From NCBI GenBank assembly GCA_018266055.1, contig JAFDYT010000005.1, forward strand, positions 558,001 to 622,000: a stretch of DNA of 64,000 nt, written 5' to 3'. Positions 51,924 through 59,153 of the stretch are shown piece by piece (within the stretch, counting starts at the first letter, position 1; every line of letters starts with the position of its first letter). This DNA comes from Bacteroidota bacterium (GTDB lineage: Bacteria; Bacteroidota; Bacteroidia; Cytophagales; Cyclobacteriaceae). The translations under genes and the position numbers were made by a program. The notes under the pieces were generated by a model that ran no database searches, was not told the origin of the DNA, and was given only the letters and a program-made list of their open reading frames with translations.

Positions 51924-52015
51924 GTTATCTGTTATTCGTTAATTGTAGTGCTGAGTAAACGATACTATCGGTGTCATCGGGTCATGCGATTAACAATTAA
52001 CTGATAACAAATAAC
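51924..52015. repeat. Imperfect 23-bp inverted repeat
   Basis: Arms 51924-51946 (GTTATCTGTTATTCGTTAAT then TGT) and 51993-52015 match at 20 of 23 positions as reverse complements around a 46-nt centre. Shares GTTAATTGT with the 13-bp repeat at 51772-51810, so both may be copies of one element. Confidence 0.65.
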
Positions 52016-52023
52016 TAAAATAA

Positions 52024-52051
52024 AAAGGCTTCCGTCGTCGGGGAAGCCTTT
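52024..52051 (-). terminator. Rho-independent terminator of the fibronectin-like gene
   Basis: 10-bp stem AAAGGCTTCC/GGAAGCCTTT, loop GTCGTCGG, followed on the minus strand by TTATTTTAG. It lies 21 nt after the stop at 52072. Confidence 0.85.
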
Positions 52052-52071
52052 TGTTTTTCGGAGCGTGTGGA

Positions 52072-52683
52072 TTACTCCATCACAAACACACTGCGCACAT
52101 CACTCCACGCCGAGCGACCGTTTTTGTCGATCACCCGAGCGCGGAAGTAATACCGTGTGTTGGGCAGAAGACCACCTTTCACTACACGTCCGCGAGTGCC
52201 TACCTCAAACGTTACCCAGTTGGCTTCGTTGGTGAGGTCAGTGCAGATCTGGAATTCGAACGTGCAGCGTCCGGTGCCTTTCTGATATACCTCTACTTCG
52301 CCGGGGTTTCCGGTGAGTTTCGCGTAAGAGGTTTGAGCCTTGCGTACGCCTTTGCTTTTCACCTGCAAGCCAGCGCTGAGCACTATCGCCTCGGCGGCGG
52401 CAGGGTTGGCATTGGCGGTCAACTGTACGTAGCTGAAAAACTGACGCAACAGTGAGTCAAGCAACTCTTCCTTAGCGCGTGCCACGGCGCGTTCATCAGG
52501 ACCGCCGCTCTTGGCCGCCAGCAAGGCAGCCTCGAATACGTTGGCCCCGGAAGCCATCGCGGTGAGCGTTGGCATCGGCGATGTAAAGTTAGGGTTGCCC
52601 GTTGTCTGTGTGATCAGCGAACGGGTGAACACTATCTTTGCAGATTTGCTTAGCGAGGCTAAGCCCATTTTTACTACAACCAT
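52072..52683 (-). CDS. Fibronectin type III-like domain protein
   Basis: 203 residues from ATG at 52683 (MVVVKMGLASLSKSAKIVFT); an ATG 8 codons upstream is possible. N-terminal half is helical and conserved in a Bacteroidota group (ITQTTGNPNFTSPMPTLTAM, FFSYVQLTANANPAAAEAIV). The C-terminal half is one fibronectin III-like domain (ICTDLTNEANWVTFEVGTRG, LLPNTRYYFRARVIDKNGRS). No signal peptide, which is notable for an Fn3 protein; it may be cytoplasmic or exported otherwise. Function unknown. It has its own terminator and faces the 42-bp repeat array. Confidence 0.75.
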   Translation of the reverse strand: MVVVKMGLASLSKSAKIVFTRSLITQTTGNPNFTSPMPTLTAMASGANVFEAALLAAKSGGPDERAVARAKEELLDSLLRQFFSYVQLTANANPAAAEAIVLSAGLQVKSKGVRKAQTSYAKLTGNPGEVEVYQKGTGRCTFEFQICTDLTNEANWVTFEVGTRGRVVKGGLLPNTRYYFRARVIDKNGRSAWSDVRSVFVME

Positions 52684-52913
52684 ATTTTTGTTTGGTTTAT
52701 GCAGCATCGGGTCGTGCAGCTTTCCAGCGCACGTGAATCCTTGCTGCGTGATACATTATTTAACTTGTTAAGAAAAAACTAAAATCATTTCGATAGGCGA
52801 TGGGGTTAAGGGTGAAACATGCGTAGCATAAAGAGAAGCGATGCGTGATCGTCGCGTATGGGAGTGGTTACAAAACTGAGCGGAAACGCCGACCTGAACC
52901 ACATCCGGGTTGA

Positions 52914-52930
52914 CGCTGGTGTTGCCAGCG
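52914..52930. repeat. CGCTGG/CCAGCG hairpin
   Basis: Perfect 6-bp inverted repeat with 5-nt loop, 73 nt before the 42-bp array. Not followed by a clean T-run, so terminator function is doubtful. Confidence 0.35.
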
Positions 52931-52996
52931 CGGTTTTGATCGCTGCTTTTTTTATGATTTGTGCAGAAAAAGACAAATGGAGGCCTGACTCAGTTG

Positions 52997-53365
52997 ATGG
53001 CTGACGGAGATGAGACCTTCTCGTACCAAGTTTATCTAAAGTCCGACGGAGATGAGACCATCTCGTACCGAGATGATCTAAAGTCAGACAGAGATGAGAC
53101 CTTCTCATACCGGGATGATCTAAAGTCCGACAGAGATGAGACCTTCTCGTACCGGGATGATCTAAAGTCCGACGGAGATGAGACCATCTCATACCTGGAT
53201 GATCTAAAGTCTGACGGAGATGAGACCATCTCGTACCGGGATGATCTAAAGTCCGACGGAGATGAGACCTTCTCGTACCGGGATGATCTAAAGTCTGACG
53301 GAGATGAGACCTTCTCGTACCAAACTCGTCTGCCCTGGGCGCAAAGTGACCTGAGTAGAGTATAA
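52997..53365 (+). CDS. Possible 122-residue acidic repeat protein encoded by the 42-bp array
   Basis: ATG at 52997 opens a frame that reads through all eight 42-bp units as a 14-residue repeat (DGDETFSYRDDLKS, with F/I, G/R and R/L variants) and stops at 53365 after QTRLPWAQSDLSRV. A GGAGG lies 13 nt before the ATG, not a strong signal in Bacteroidota. No signal peptide or transmembrane segment. Three of six variable columns fall at third codon positions in this frame, only mild support for coding. Because 42 is a multiple of three and the unit lacks stops, other frames are open too. It may be a real repeat protein or just a minisatellite. Confidence 0.35.
   Translation: MADGDETFSYQVYLKSDGDETISYRDDLKSDRDETFSYRDDLKSDRDETFSYRDDLKSDGDETISYLDDLKSDGDETISYRDDLKSDGDETFSYRDDLKSDGDETFSYQTRLPWAQSDLSRV
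53003..53338 (+). repeat. Tandem array of eight 42-bp units
   Basis: Units begin at 53003, 53045, 53087, 53129, 53171, 53213, 53255 and 53297. Consensus begins GACGGAGATGAGACC, continues TTCTCGTACC and ends GGGATGATCTAAAGTCC. First and last units diverge at their ends. Variable columns: 4 (G/A), 16 (T/A), 21 (G/A), 26 (G/T), 27 (G/A), 42 (C/A/T). Units with A at column 16 contain the perfect hairpin GAGATG-AGAC-CATCTC. No spacers, so not a CRISPR. Near-identity of units points to recent expansion or gene conversion. Confidence 0.9.
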
Positions 53366-53411
53366 CCTCATTTGTGACAAGCCTATTAAGGGTATCGGTA
53401 GATACCGGAAG

Positions 53412-53441
53412 ACCTGACTTTAATTTCAGGTTAGCCTTTTT
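53412..53441 (+). terminator. Weak hairpin and T-run after the 42-bp array
   Basis: 6-bp stem ACCTGA/TCAGGT with an 8-nt loop, then TAGCCTTTTT. Could end a transcript across the array; the stem is short, so support is limited. Confidence 0.35.
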
Positions 53442-53663
53442 AGTGAAGGAATGATGTATAGTAAGTCTTTGCATATCGTTGGCATACTTTACAATCACTA
53501 TGCCAACCAAGGAAACCCTGAAATCAGGGCAAATTCAAAGCTTTTTACTTACCGTAAGGACTCAATTAACGAAATACAACGAAACGACTGACGATATATA
53601 ACGAAAAAGGGGTGTGATTATCCGGTAATTGGCAGCCTATCCGCAGTGTTTGCTATATATTAT

Positions 53664-53775
53664 AGAGTGAGACGTAAGAAGGAGGTGAGAGGAGGTATGA
53701 GGTACGAGATACGAGGTACGAGGTACGAGGCGGGACGTAAGACATGAGACGTAAGACGTAAGAAGGGATCAGGAA
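53664..53775. repeat. Degenerate purine-rich short tandem repeats
   Basis: Repeated GGTACGAG, GATACGAG and GACGTAAGA units of 7-10 bp. TACGAG also occurs inside the 42-bp array when read on the minus strand, which may be coincidence. Confidence 0.6.
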
Positions 53776-54180
53776 GTACGAAGCAGGAACTACTTTCAAC
53801 TTTATTCCGCCGAATTCTGCCCCATCCCCGCCAATTACCCGCCCAAACTCGCCGAATGCTAAGTGGCGTTGGAGAGGAGAGGGGAAAGAGGTATTTTGGA
53901 GGAGGGAATTGGAGGGCTATATGCAATGACGCGCATAGATTCTGAAGTTTGGATCATTTGTTCTGAACGATGATGGGTGGTTAATGACGGCAGCGCACAA
54001 TCTAGAAGTTTCATTTGCGTTCAATCAGCATCAACCCTGTTATAGTTGGTCTCCCAACGAACGATCCTAAAAGAAATCGAACAATAGTAAGCCTTCGGCA
54101 TGTGCATGAGCGCGACTTGTGCCACCTGTTTCAGTCTGCTATATTTAAGGATTAGGCGGCTGATAAATCTTAATTCAATA

Positions 54181-55149
54181 ATGGGAAACCAAAAATTTCT
54201 GAAGGCGGTAATGATAATCGGAGTTCCGTTGATAACCGCATTGGTTATGCGATTCATATTTGGCGTGAATGACTGGAGTGGACTGTTCGGTGTAATGACG
54301 CTAACGTTTTTCGTTTCGGTACCTTACCTGATTGGTGTTTTAACCATATACCAGTCGAAGCCCGAGGATGTAAGGAGATTAAGGTACCAAATCATTTTTC
54401 CATGGATACCTATATTCGGCTTTTTCGTTTTGACGTTGGCGTTTTCTATAGAAGGCTGGGCCTGTTGGGTAATGATACTTCCATTTTTTCTACTGTTTGC
54501 CAGCTTAGGAGGCTTGACGGGAGGATATTTTAAACTCAATAAATCTAACCGTACCAATACGTTGCACGTGTCGTTGGCTTTACTGCTTCCCTTCATCCTG
54601 GGGCCGATCGAGAATGCCATCGGTGAGATTCCCGGATTTTATAAAGCATACACGTACATCGACATTGAAGCCTCCAAAGACAAAATTTGGAGTAACGTAA
54701 CTCGTGTCAGAGAAATTGACAAAGCCGAGGACAAGGGAAGGCTGACCAATTTTTTGCAGATACCACGACCGATAAAAGCTGAACTTGATTTTGAAGGCGT
54801 CGGCGCGAAAAGAGAAGCTATCTTTGATAAGGGGTTAATTTTCAATGAGACAGTTTTGAAGTATGAAAATGAAAGGATGATGAGTTTTGCAATCAAAGCA
54901 AACACCTATGAGATTCCATCGACTACCTTTGATGAGCACATATTAATCGGAGGCAAATTTTTTGACGTGCTGGAAGGTACTTACGAATTAGAAAAGATAG
55001 GAGCGAAGAAGTACCGACTTCATTTGTCCAGTGAATTTAAAACCAACACCACATTTAATTTTTATGCGAGCCTGTGGGGCAAATTAATAATGAAAGATAT
55101 TCAAAACAACATATTGCAGATTATCAAAAAGAGAAGCGAGCTGGAGTAA
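54181..55149 (+). CDS. Membrane protein with C-terminal SRPBCC/START-like domain
   Basis: 322 residues from ATG at 54181 (MGNQKFLKAVMIIGVPLITA). Four transmembrane helices in residues 8-150 (for example LTFFVSVPYLIGVLTIY; WACWVMILPFFLLFASLGGL). After a linker, residues about 165-320 look like a START/SRPBCC fold: YIDIEASKDKIWSNVTRVRE, FDEHILIGGKFFDVLEGTYE, and a closing amphipathic helix. Membrane-attached START domains can present a lipid-binding pocket at the membrane; the ligand is unknown. The SUKH gene follows after 6 nt. Confidence 0.7.
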   Translation: MGNQKFLKAVMIIGVPLITALVMRFIFGVNDWSGLFGVMTLTFFVSVPYLIGVLTIYQSKPEDVRRLRYQIIFPWIPIFGFFVLTLAFSIEGWACWVMILPFFLLFASLGGLTGGYFKLNKSNRTNTLHVSLALLLPFILGPIENAIGEIPGFYKAYTYIDIEASKDKIWSNVTRVREIDKAEDKGRLTNFLQIPRPIKAELDFEGVGAKREAIFDKGLIFNETVLKYENERMMSFAIKANTYEIPSTTFDEHILIGGKFFDVLEGTYELEKIGAKKYRLHLSSEFKTNTTFNFYASLWGKLIMKDIQNNILQIIKKRSELE

Positions 55150-55155
55150 TTGTTT

Positions 55156-55596
55156 ATGCAGCAAGCTGATTCTGAAACAATGAGAACTTTAAAAGAATAT
55201 TTTGGTTACAAGCAAAAAGCACTTGAGTCAATTTCTGACAGCGAGGTGGTGGCGTTGGAAGGACGACTCAAATCAGCATTACCAGATGACTATAAAGACT
55301 TTTTAAAAAAGGTAAATCGATTTGAAGGGTTCGTCGGTAACAGTTACGTCAGGTTCGCAGGAGTTAATGAGGTTGATGAGTTTACCCGGATGTATTGTGC
55401 TGAATTTTATCCTGGCAAAATATGCATTGGAACGAATGGGGCGGGGGAGCTATTTGTATTGGAGCGAACTGGCGAAAAAAATAAGTATGGAGTAGTGCCG
55501 ACTATCGGAGACGAAAGTGACTACATTGCTCTCGGCGACACACTGGAACAATTTCTTGAGCGTGTTTACAGTGGATCGTTTATCATTAGAGAATAG
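55156..55596 (+). CDS. SMI1/KNR4 (SUKH) family protein
   Basis: 146 residues from ATG at 55156; a TTG 6 nt upstream is a weaker option. SUKH pattern: VVALEGRLKSALPDDYKDFL (helix with the LP..Y..FL motif), GIVGNSYVRFAGVNEVDEF-like segment, GTNGAGELFVLER and YIALGDTLEQFLERVYSG. In bacteria SUKH proteins are frequent immunity proteins in polymorphic toxin and contact-inhibition systems, but some are unrelated regulators. No toxin gene is adjacent, so this may be an orphan immunity gene. Coupled to the START-like membrane gene. Confidence 0.82.
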   Translation: MQQADSETMRTLKEYFGYKQKALESISDSEVVALEGRLKSALPDDYKDFLKKVNRFEGFVGNSYVRFAGVNEVDEFTRMYCAEFYPGKICIGTNGAGELFVLERTGEKNKYGVVPTIGDESDYIALGDTLEQFLERVYSGSFIIRE

Positions 55597-55622
55597 AAGG
55601 ATTCACAAAAGCATAAAGCCCG

Positions 55623-56276
55623 TTACTCCAAATCGCTCAATAACACCAGCAGCCAGAGCACACCAAAAATCAATCCCAGGAAAAAGATAGTTTGTCCTTT
55701 CTTCCGGTCGGCAGTAGTGTAGCCGTACACGCGCTGCCCGTCGGGCAGGGTTTTCTTATGGGCCATCAGGTGCCACCCAATGAATATACCGAGCACGCCG
55801 CCGAGGAGTGCGGAAAGGAACCCCACAAATATCCACACGGGTTTGGTTTCTTCGGGCTGTGCCAGGTGGTGGTAGCGTTGTTTCTTCAGTGCCGAAAGGC
55901 GGTCGGCACTCATTTCTTTGCCATGTGCTTTGAGCAGTTGTAAGGCAAGCTGGTAGTCGGTGGCACTCCATTCGTCGGGCTTGGTGACGATCTCAAGTAG
56001 TTCGTCGTCAGAGAAAGACAGCAGGTAATGGTCGGGAGCAAGTTGTTCGGCCGTGACATGCGGTTGGTGAAGAAGCAGTTTTTCGGCGCGTTCAAAGTCG
56101 GCAGGCAGAAGCTTCACCCGGAATTCTTTGTTCAACGGGTTTCCTGAAAAAGAAACGTCAAAGCCGGCGGTGTCTTCGAGTTCACTGCCGATGTTATTAG
56201 CTTTCAACAGGTCAGCCAGTTCTTGTGCCTCTTCTACAGTGTTGAATTTGCGGAAGGTGAGAAACTGTTCATTCAT
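55623..56276 (-). CDS. DUF2007-like N-terminus with two-helix membrane C-terminus
   Basis: 217 residues from ATG at 56276 (MNEQFLTFRKFNTVEEAQEL). Residues 1-75 resemble the DUF2007 putative signal-transducing fold (LADLLKANNIGSELEDTAGF, KEFRVKLLPADFERAEKLLL). A helical middle part follows, then two transmembrane helices (VWIFVGFLSALLGGVLGIFI, TIFFLGLIFGVLWLLVLL) separated by a short loop with KKTLPDGQRVYGYTTADRKK. Function unknown. Convergent with the SUKH gene. Confidence 0.7.
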   Translation of the reverse strand: MNEQFLTFRKFNTVEEAQELADLLKANNIGSELEDTAGFDVSFSGNPLNKEFRVKLLPADFERAEKLLLHQPHVTAEQLAPDHYLLSFSDDELLEIVTKPDEWSATDYQLALQLLKAHGKEMSADRLSALKKQRYHHLAQPEETKPVWIFVGFLSALLGGVLGIFIGWHLMAHKKTLPDGQRVYGYTTADRKKGQTIFFLGLIFGVLWLLVLLSDLE

Positions 56277-56404
56277 AAAAGGGTAGGAGTGGTGTTGATT
56301 CAATGTACTCAATTATTTGATATGGCGTTGGTTCGCTTCACGTCGTTCCCTTTGAATAATCCATTTCAAAAAAGTATTTTTATCGAGTGGAGCAATACGA
56401 GAAA

Positions 56405-56806
56405 ATGTATTTGTATCAGCGCATCGTAAAAGCAAAGCTCTTTATCGACCACCATTATGCCGCGCCGTTAGACCTCGACAACATATCCGGTCAGGCGTAT
56501 TTCTCAAAGTATCATTTCATCCGGCTGTTTAAATCCGCATACGGAAAAACGCCGAGTAACTATTTGTTGCAGGTGCGAATAGACAACGCCAAAATGCTGT
56601 TGGCGAAAGGGCTTTCTGTGTTGGATGCCAGTATGTCTGTGGGCTTTGATAGTCCGACGTCATTTGCTGGTGCGTTTAAAAAGATAGTGGGTGTTGCGCC
56701 CTCCGTCTATCAGCGAAAGCAAGTGGAAAAGCAAAAGATCATCAAGGAAAATCCGCTGCGCTACGTTCCCCATTGCTTTGTAGAAACGCACGGATTGTCA
56801 AAATAG
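56405..56806 (+). CDS. AraC-family DNA-binding domain protein
   Basis: 133 residues from ATG at 56405 (MYLYQRIVKAKLFIDHHYAA). Only the two helix-turn-helix units are present: LDLDNISGQAYFSKYHFIRL and VLDASMSVGFDSPTSFAGAF with the family ending GVAPSVYQRKQ. No ligand-binding domain. Likely a transcriptional regulator of the following VOC and DUF1569 genes, 56 nt downstream. Confidence 0.9.
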   Translation: MYLYQRIVKAKLFIDHHYAAPLDLDNISGQAYFSKYHFIRLFKSAYGKTPSNYLLQVRIDNAKMLLAKGLSVLDASMSVGFDSPTSFAGAFKKIVGVAPSVYQRKQVEKQKIIKENPLRYVPHCFVETHGLSK

Positions 56807-56861
56807 CAATTTCAGAGAGGCGTGTTTGTGTCAGTGCCTCCATCTTTACAAAAAAAGTAAT

Positions 56862-57272
56862 ATGATTTCAAAAATTACACACACGTGCATCTACGTCCTG
56901 AATCAAGACAGTGCCTACGATTTTTATGTAAATAAGCTCGGGTTTAAAGTGCACACCGACGCACCCATGGGCGAAGGAGCGCGATGGCTTACTGTAACTC
57001 CGCCCGACCAGCCGGAGCTGGAGATCACTCTCTTTCTGGTGGCCGAAGGTCCGTTGTTCGACGGCGAAACAGTAAAGACCATGACCACATTAATCAAAAA
57101 AGGAACGTTCGGCGCGGCCGTGTTTACCTGCAAGGATTTGCTGGCTACGTACGAAGAGTTGAAAGCGAAAGGAGTAGTTTTTAAAAAACCACCGACCAAG
57201 GAGTTTTACGGTTATGAAGCCTTGTTCGTGGATGATTCCGGAAACTGGTTTTCATTGGCTCAGCTTGCGTAA
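56862..57272 (+). CDS. VOC (glyoxalase-fold) family protein
   Basis: 136 residues from ATG at 56862 (MISKITHTCIYVLNQDSAYD). One VOC unit pair: FYVNKLGFKVHTDAPMGEGA, WLTVTPPDQPELEITLFLVA, and YGYEALFVDDSGNWFSLAQL. Metal-dependent dioxygenase, isomerase or resistance-type binding proteins share this fold. Likely metal ligands are His8, Glu near LEITL and Glu near YEALF; approximate only. Part of an AraC-VOC-DUF1569 cluster. Confidence 0.88.
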   Translation: MISKITHTCIYVLNQDSAYDFYVNKLGFKVHTDAPMGEGARWLTVTPPDQPELEITLFLVAEGPLFDGETVKTMTTLIKKGTFGAAVFTCKDLLATYEELKAKGVVFKKPPTKEFYGYEALFVDDSGNWFSLAQLA

Positions 57273-57274
57273 AC

Positions 57275-57721
57275 ATGAAGTCCATATTTGACGATGCAGT
57301 AAGAGCCGAAGTCATCGGTAGGATAAGTTTGCTTGGCGCCACCCACACCGCGCAATGGGGAAAGATGAACGTGTATCAAATGGTGAGGCATTGCACACGG
57401 TGGGAGGAAATGATGCAAAGTAAAAAGCACTACAAGCGGATGTGGATCGGTTTGCTTTTCGGAAGGATGGCGTTGCGCAGAGTATTGAAAGACGAAGCAC
57501 CTCTGGGTAGGAATACCCCCACATTATCAGCCCTAGTGATAAAAGAAAAATCCGGAAACATGGATGCGCTAAAAGCCGAATGGATCGCTGCCATTAACGC
57601 GTACGAACACTTTTCAAACAAAGACTTTGTTCACGTATTCTTTGGTAAGATGACGGAAGAGCAAATCGGCTATCTGGTGTATAAACACATCGACCATCAC
57701 CTCCGGCAGTTTAATGCGTAA
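57275..57721 (+). CDS. DUF1569 (DinB-like) protein
   Basis: 148 residues. DUF1569 signature: KMNVYQMVRHCTRWEEMM, GRNTPTLSALVIKEKSGNMD, and a His-rich end MTEEQIGYLVYKHIDHHLRQ. DinB-like four-helix fold with a three-His metal site (His in MVRHC plus HIDHH). Proposed thiol transferase or metal-dependent enzyme; not assigned. 2 nt after the VOC stop. Confidence 0.85.
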   Translation: MKSIFDDAVRAEVIGRISLLGATHTAQWGKMNVYQMVRHCTRWEEMMQSKKHYKRMWIGLLFGRMALRRVLKDEAPLGRNTPTLSALVIKEKSGNMDALKAEWIAAINAYEHFSNKDFVHVFFGKMTEEQIGYLVYKHIDHHLRQFNA

Positions 57722-57830
57722 GAACTGGCGCACGTGGGCATAGCATAATGAACAAAGACTTGCGGAATGGGGATTGAAGTTTCTTTTGCGTAATTCGTCG
57801 AGTAAGTAATTGTAATCGTATAAAATCCAA

Positions 57831-57860
57831 TTGCGCTCCACGGTAATTCTGTTATTTTTG
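57831..57860 (+). promoter_or_regulatory. Canonical Bacteroidota promoter for the dienelactone hydrolase gene
   Basis: TTG (57831-57833), 19-nt spacer, TATTTTTG (57853-57860): exact TTG-N19-TAnnTTTG. Predicted start of transcription about 15-18 nt before the ATG at 57884. Confidence 0.8.
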
Positions 57861-57883
57861 GTTATCACCAACTGAAAAGCAAA

Positions 57884-58741
57884 ATGGATCAGCGCATCAT
57901 CAACCTTTTCGACGAATACACGCACAAGCCCCTCACCCGCGATGTATTTATAAAGAAACTTGTAGCTCTGACGGGAAGCACTGCCGCCGCCATGGCTGTA
58001 CTTCCTCTGCTGGAAGTAAATTATGCTCACGCCGCGACGATTGCTGAAACAGCCGACACGCTCTTTACCCAGCGTGTAGTCTATGCCGGCGACGGTACGG
58101 ATGTGCGCGCGTATCTTGCCCGCCCGAAAGAAGAAAAGCAATATCCGGTAGTCGTCGTGATCCATGAAAACCGAGGCCTCAATCCACATATTGAAGACGT
58201 AACCCGAAGGCTAGCACTCGAAGGATTTCTTGCCATCGCTCCTGACGCCTTGTCGCTGGTGGGAGGAACCCCCACAGATGCTGACAAGGCCCGTGATTTA
58301 TTCAGTCAGTTAGATCCTGTAAAGAACCTTTCCAACTTTATAAAAGGATTTGCCTACGCCCGCAAGCGCGAAGATGCTACACAGAAGGCAGGCTGCATCG
58401 GTTTCTGTTGGGGTGGCGGAATCGCCAATCAACTCGCCGTACACATGCCCGATCTTTCGGTGGCCGTTCCTTTTTATGGTAGACAACCTGAAGCGGCTGA
58501 TGTTCCCAAAATAAAGGCATTCGTGCAATTGCATTATGCGGGTCTTGATGACCGCATCAACGCGGGGATTCCTGCCTATGAAGAAGCACTGAAGAAAGCG
58601 GGTACACACTACGAAATTTTTACCTACGAAGGCGCGCAACACGCCTTTCACAATGATACCGCACCGACGCGCTACAACGAAGCGGCTGCCAAACTCGCGT
58701 GGAGTCGTACCGTGAAACGCTTGCATCAGGAACTGGATTAG
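57884..58741 (+). CDS. Dienelactone hydrolase family protein
   Basis: 285 residues. N-terminal segment TRDVFIKKLVALTGSTAAAM is hydrophobic and may be an export signal or a membrane-proximal helix. Alpha/beta-hydrolase with oxyanion region VVVIHENRGLNPHIEDVTRR, the Cys nucleophile Cys175 in GFCWGGGIAN, Asp near YAGLDDRINAG and His in GAQHAFHND. Hydrolyses lactones or small esters. Its own canonical promoter precedes it; the DUF5655 gene follows after 8 nt. Confidence 0.9.
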   Translation: MDQRIINLFDEYTHKPLTRDVFIKKLVALTGSTAAAMAVLPLLEVNYAHAATIAETADTLFTQRVVYAGDGTDVRAYLARPKEEKQYPVVVVIHENRGLNPHIEDVTRRLALEGFLAIAPDALSLVGGTPTDADKARDLFSQLDPVKNLSNFIKGFAYARKREDATQKAGCIGFCWGGGIANQLAVHMPDLSVAVPFYGRQPEAADVPKIKAFVQLHYAGLDDRINAGIPAYEEALKKAGTHYEIFTYEGAQHAFHNDTAPTRYNEAAAKLAWSRTVKRLHQELD

Positions 58742-58749
58742 CGCGCGCG

Positions 58750-59127
58750 ATGAGTCACCGTACGGAAAGTCATGAGCCATCGCTCAACGAATTTTTAAAA
58801 GGAAAATCGGAGCACACACTCGCCTTGTTTCATCATTTTGTAGAGGAGTACCGCAAAATAGGAAGCGTTACACTTCATCCGGCAAAGACGATGATTGGCA
58901 TTGCCACGCCCCGAAAAAGAATTGCCTACATTACTCAACTCGGAAAAAATTTTGTCCATATTGTGTTTCCTTTTGAGGAACCTTATCCGGATAACCTATG
59001 CTTTCAAAAGATAGCCCAGGTACCGGGCGATCAGCAATACAATCATCACCTTAGGCTGCTGGCCAAAGAAGATGTGAATGCGGAAGTGAAGAAGTTTATG
59101 AAACTGGCATACCAAAAAGGCAAATAG
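58750..59127 (+). CDS. DUF5655 domain protein
   Basis: 125 residues from ATG at 58750 (MSHRTESHEPSLNEFLKGKS); the upstream open frame lies inside the dienelactone hydrolase gene. DUF5655-type pattern FHHFVEEYRKIGSVTLHPAK, RKRIAYITQLGKNFVHIVFP. Function unknown; proposed nucleic-acid or transport-related. Cotranscribed with the dienelactone hydrolase gene. Confidence 0.78.
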   Translation: MSHRTESHEPSLNEFLKGKSEHTLALFHHFVEEYRKIGSVTLHPAKTMIGIATPRKRIAYITQLGKNFVHIVFPFEEPYPDNLCFQKIAQVPGDQQYNHHLRLLAKEDVNAEVKKFMKLAYQKGK

Positions 59128-59153
59128 AAAAATAGTATTAAAAAATTAATCCC

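Larger units (their letters stand above)
51508..52071. other. Gene-free stretch rich in short repeats and palindromes
   Basis: 564 nt with no credible gene. It holds degenerate repeats (TAGTTAGTAG, GAAAGCTGAAAG) at 51513-51640, a 6-bp hairpin GACCCC-GTA-GGGGTC (51743-51757), two related inverted repeats (51772-51810; 51924-52015) and, at its right end, the terminator of the fibronectin-like gene. Such material is frequent between genes in Bacteroidota. Confidence 0.7.
53366..54180. other. Gene-free region with purine-rich short repeats
   Basis: 815 nt without a credible gene. It holds a weak hairpin (53412-53431), a stretch of degenerate GGTACGAG/GACGTAAGA repeats (53664-53775) and a purine-rich tail (53870-53920). 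Open frames here have no protein-like composition. The promoter of the membrane protein gene at 54181 should lie at the right end, but I see no clear element. Confidence 0.65.

Noticed and set aside
53003-53338. CRISPR array
   Set aside because: Units are contiguous and alike over their full 42 bp; there are no unique spacers and no cas genes in the window.
52806-53510. 234-codon minus-strand frame through the 42-bp array (basic Arg/His-rich repeat)
   Set aside because: It starts at a TTG, has no protein-like flanks and is open only because the 42-bp unit has no stop in that frame.
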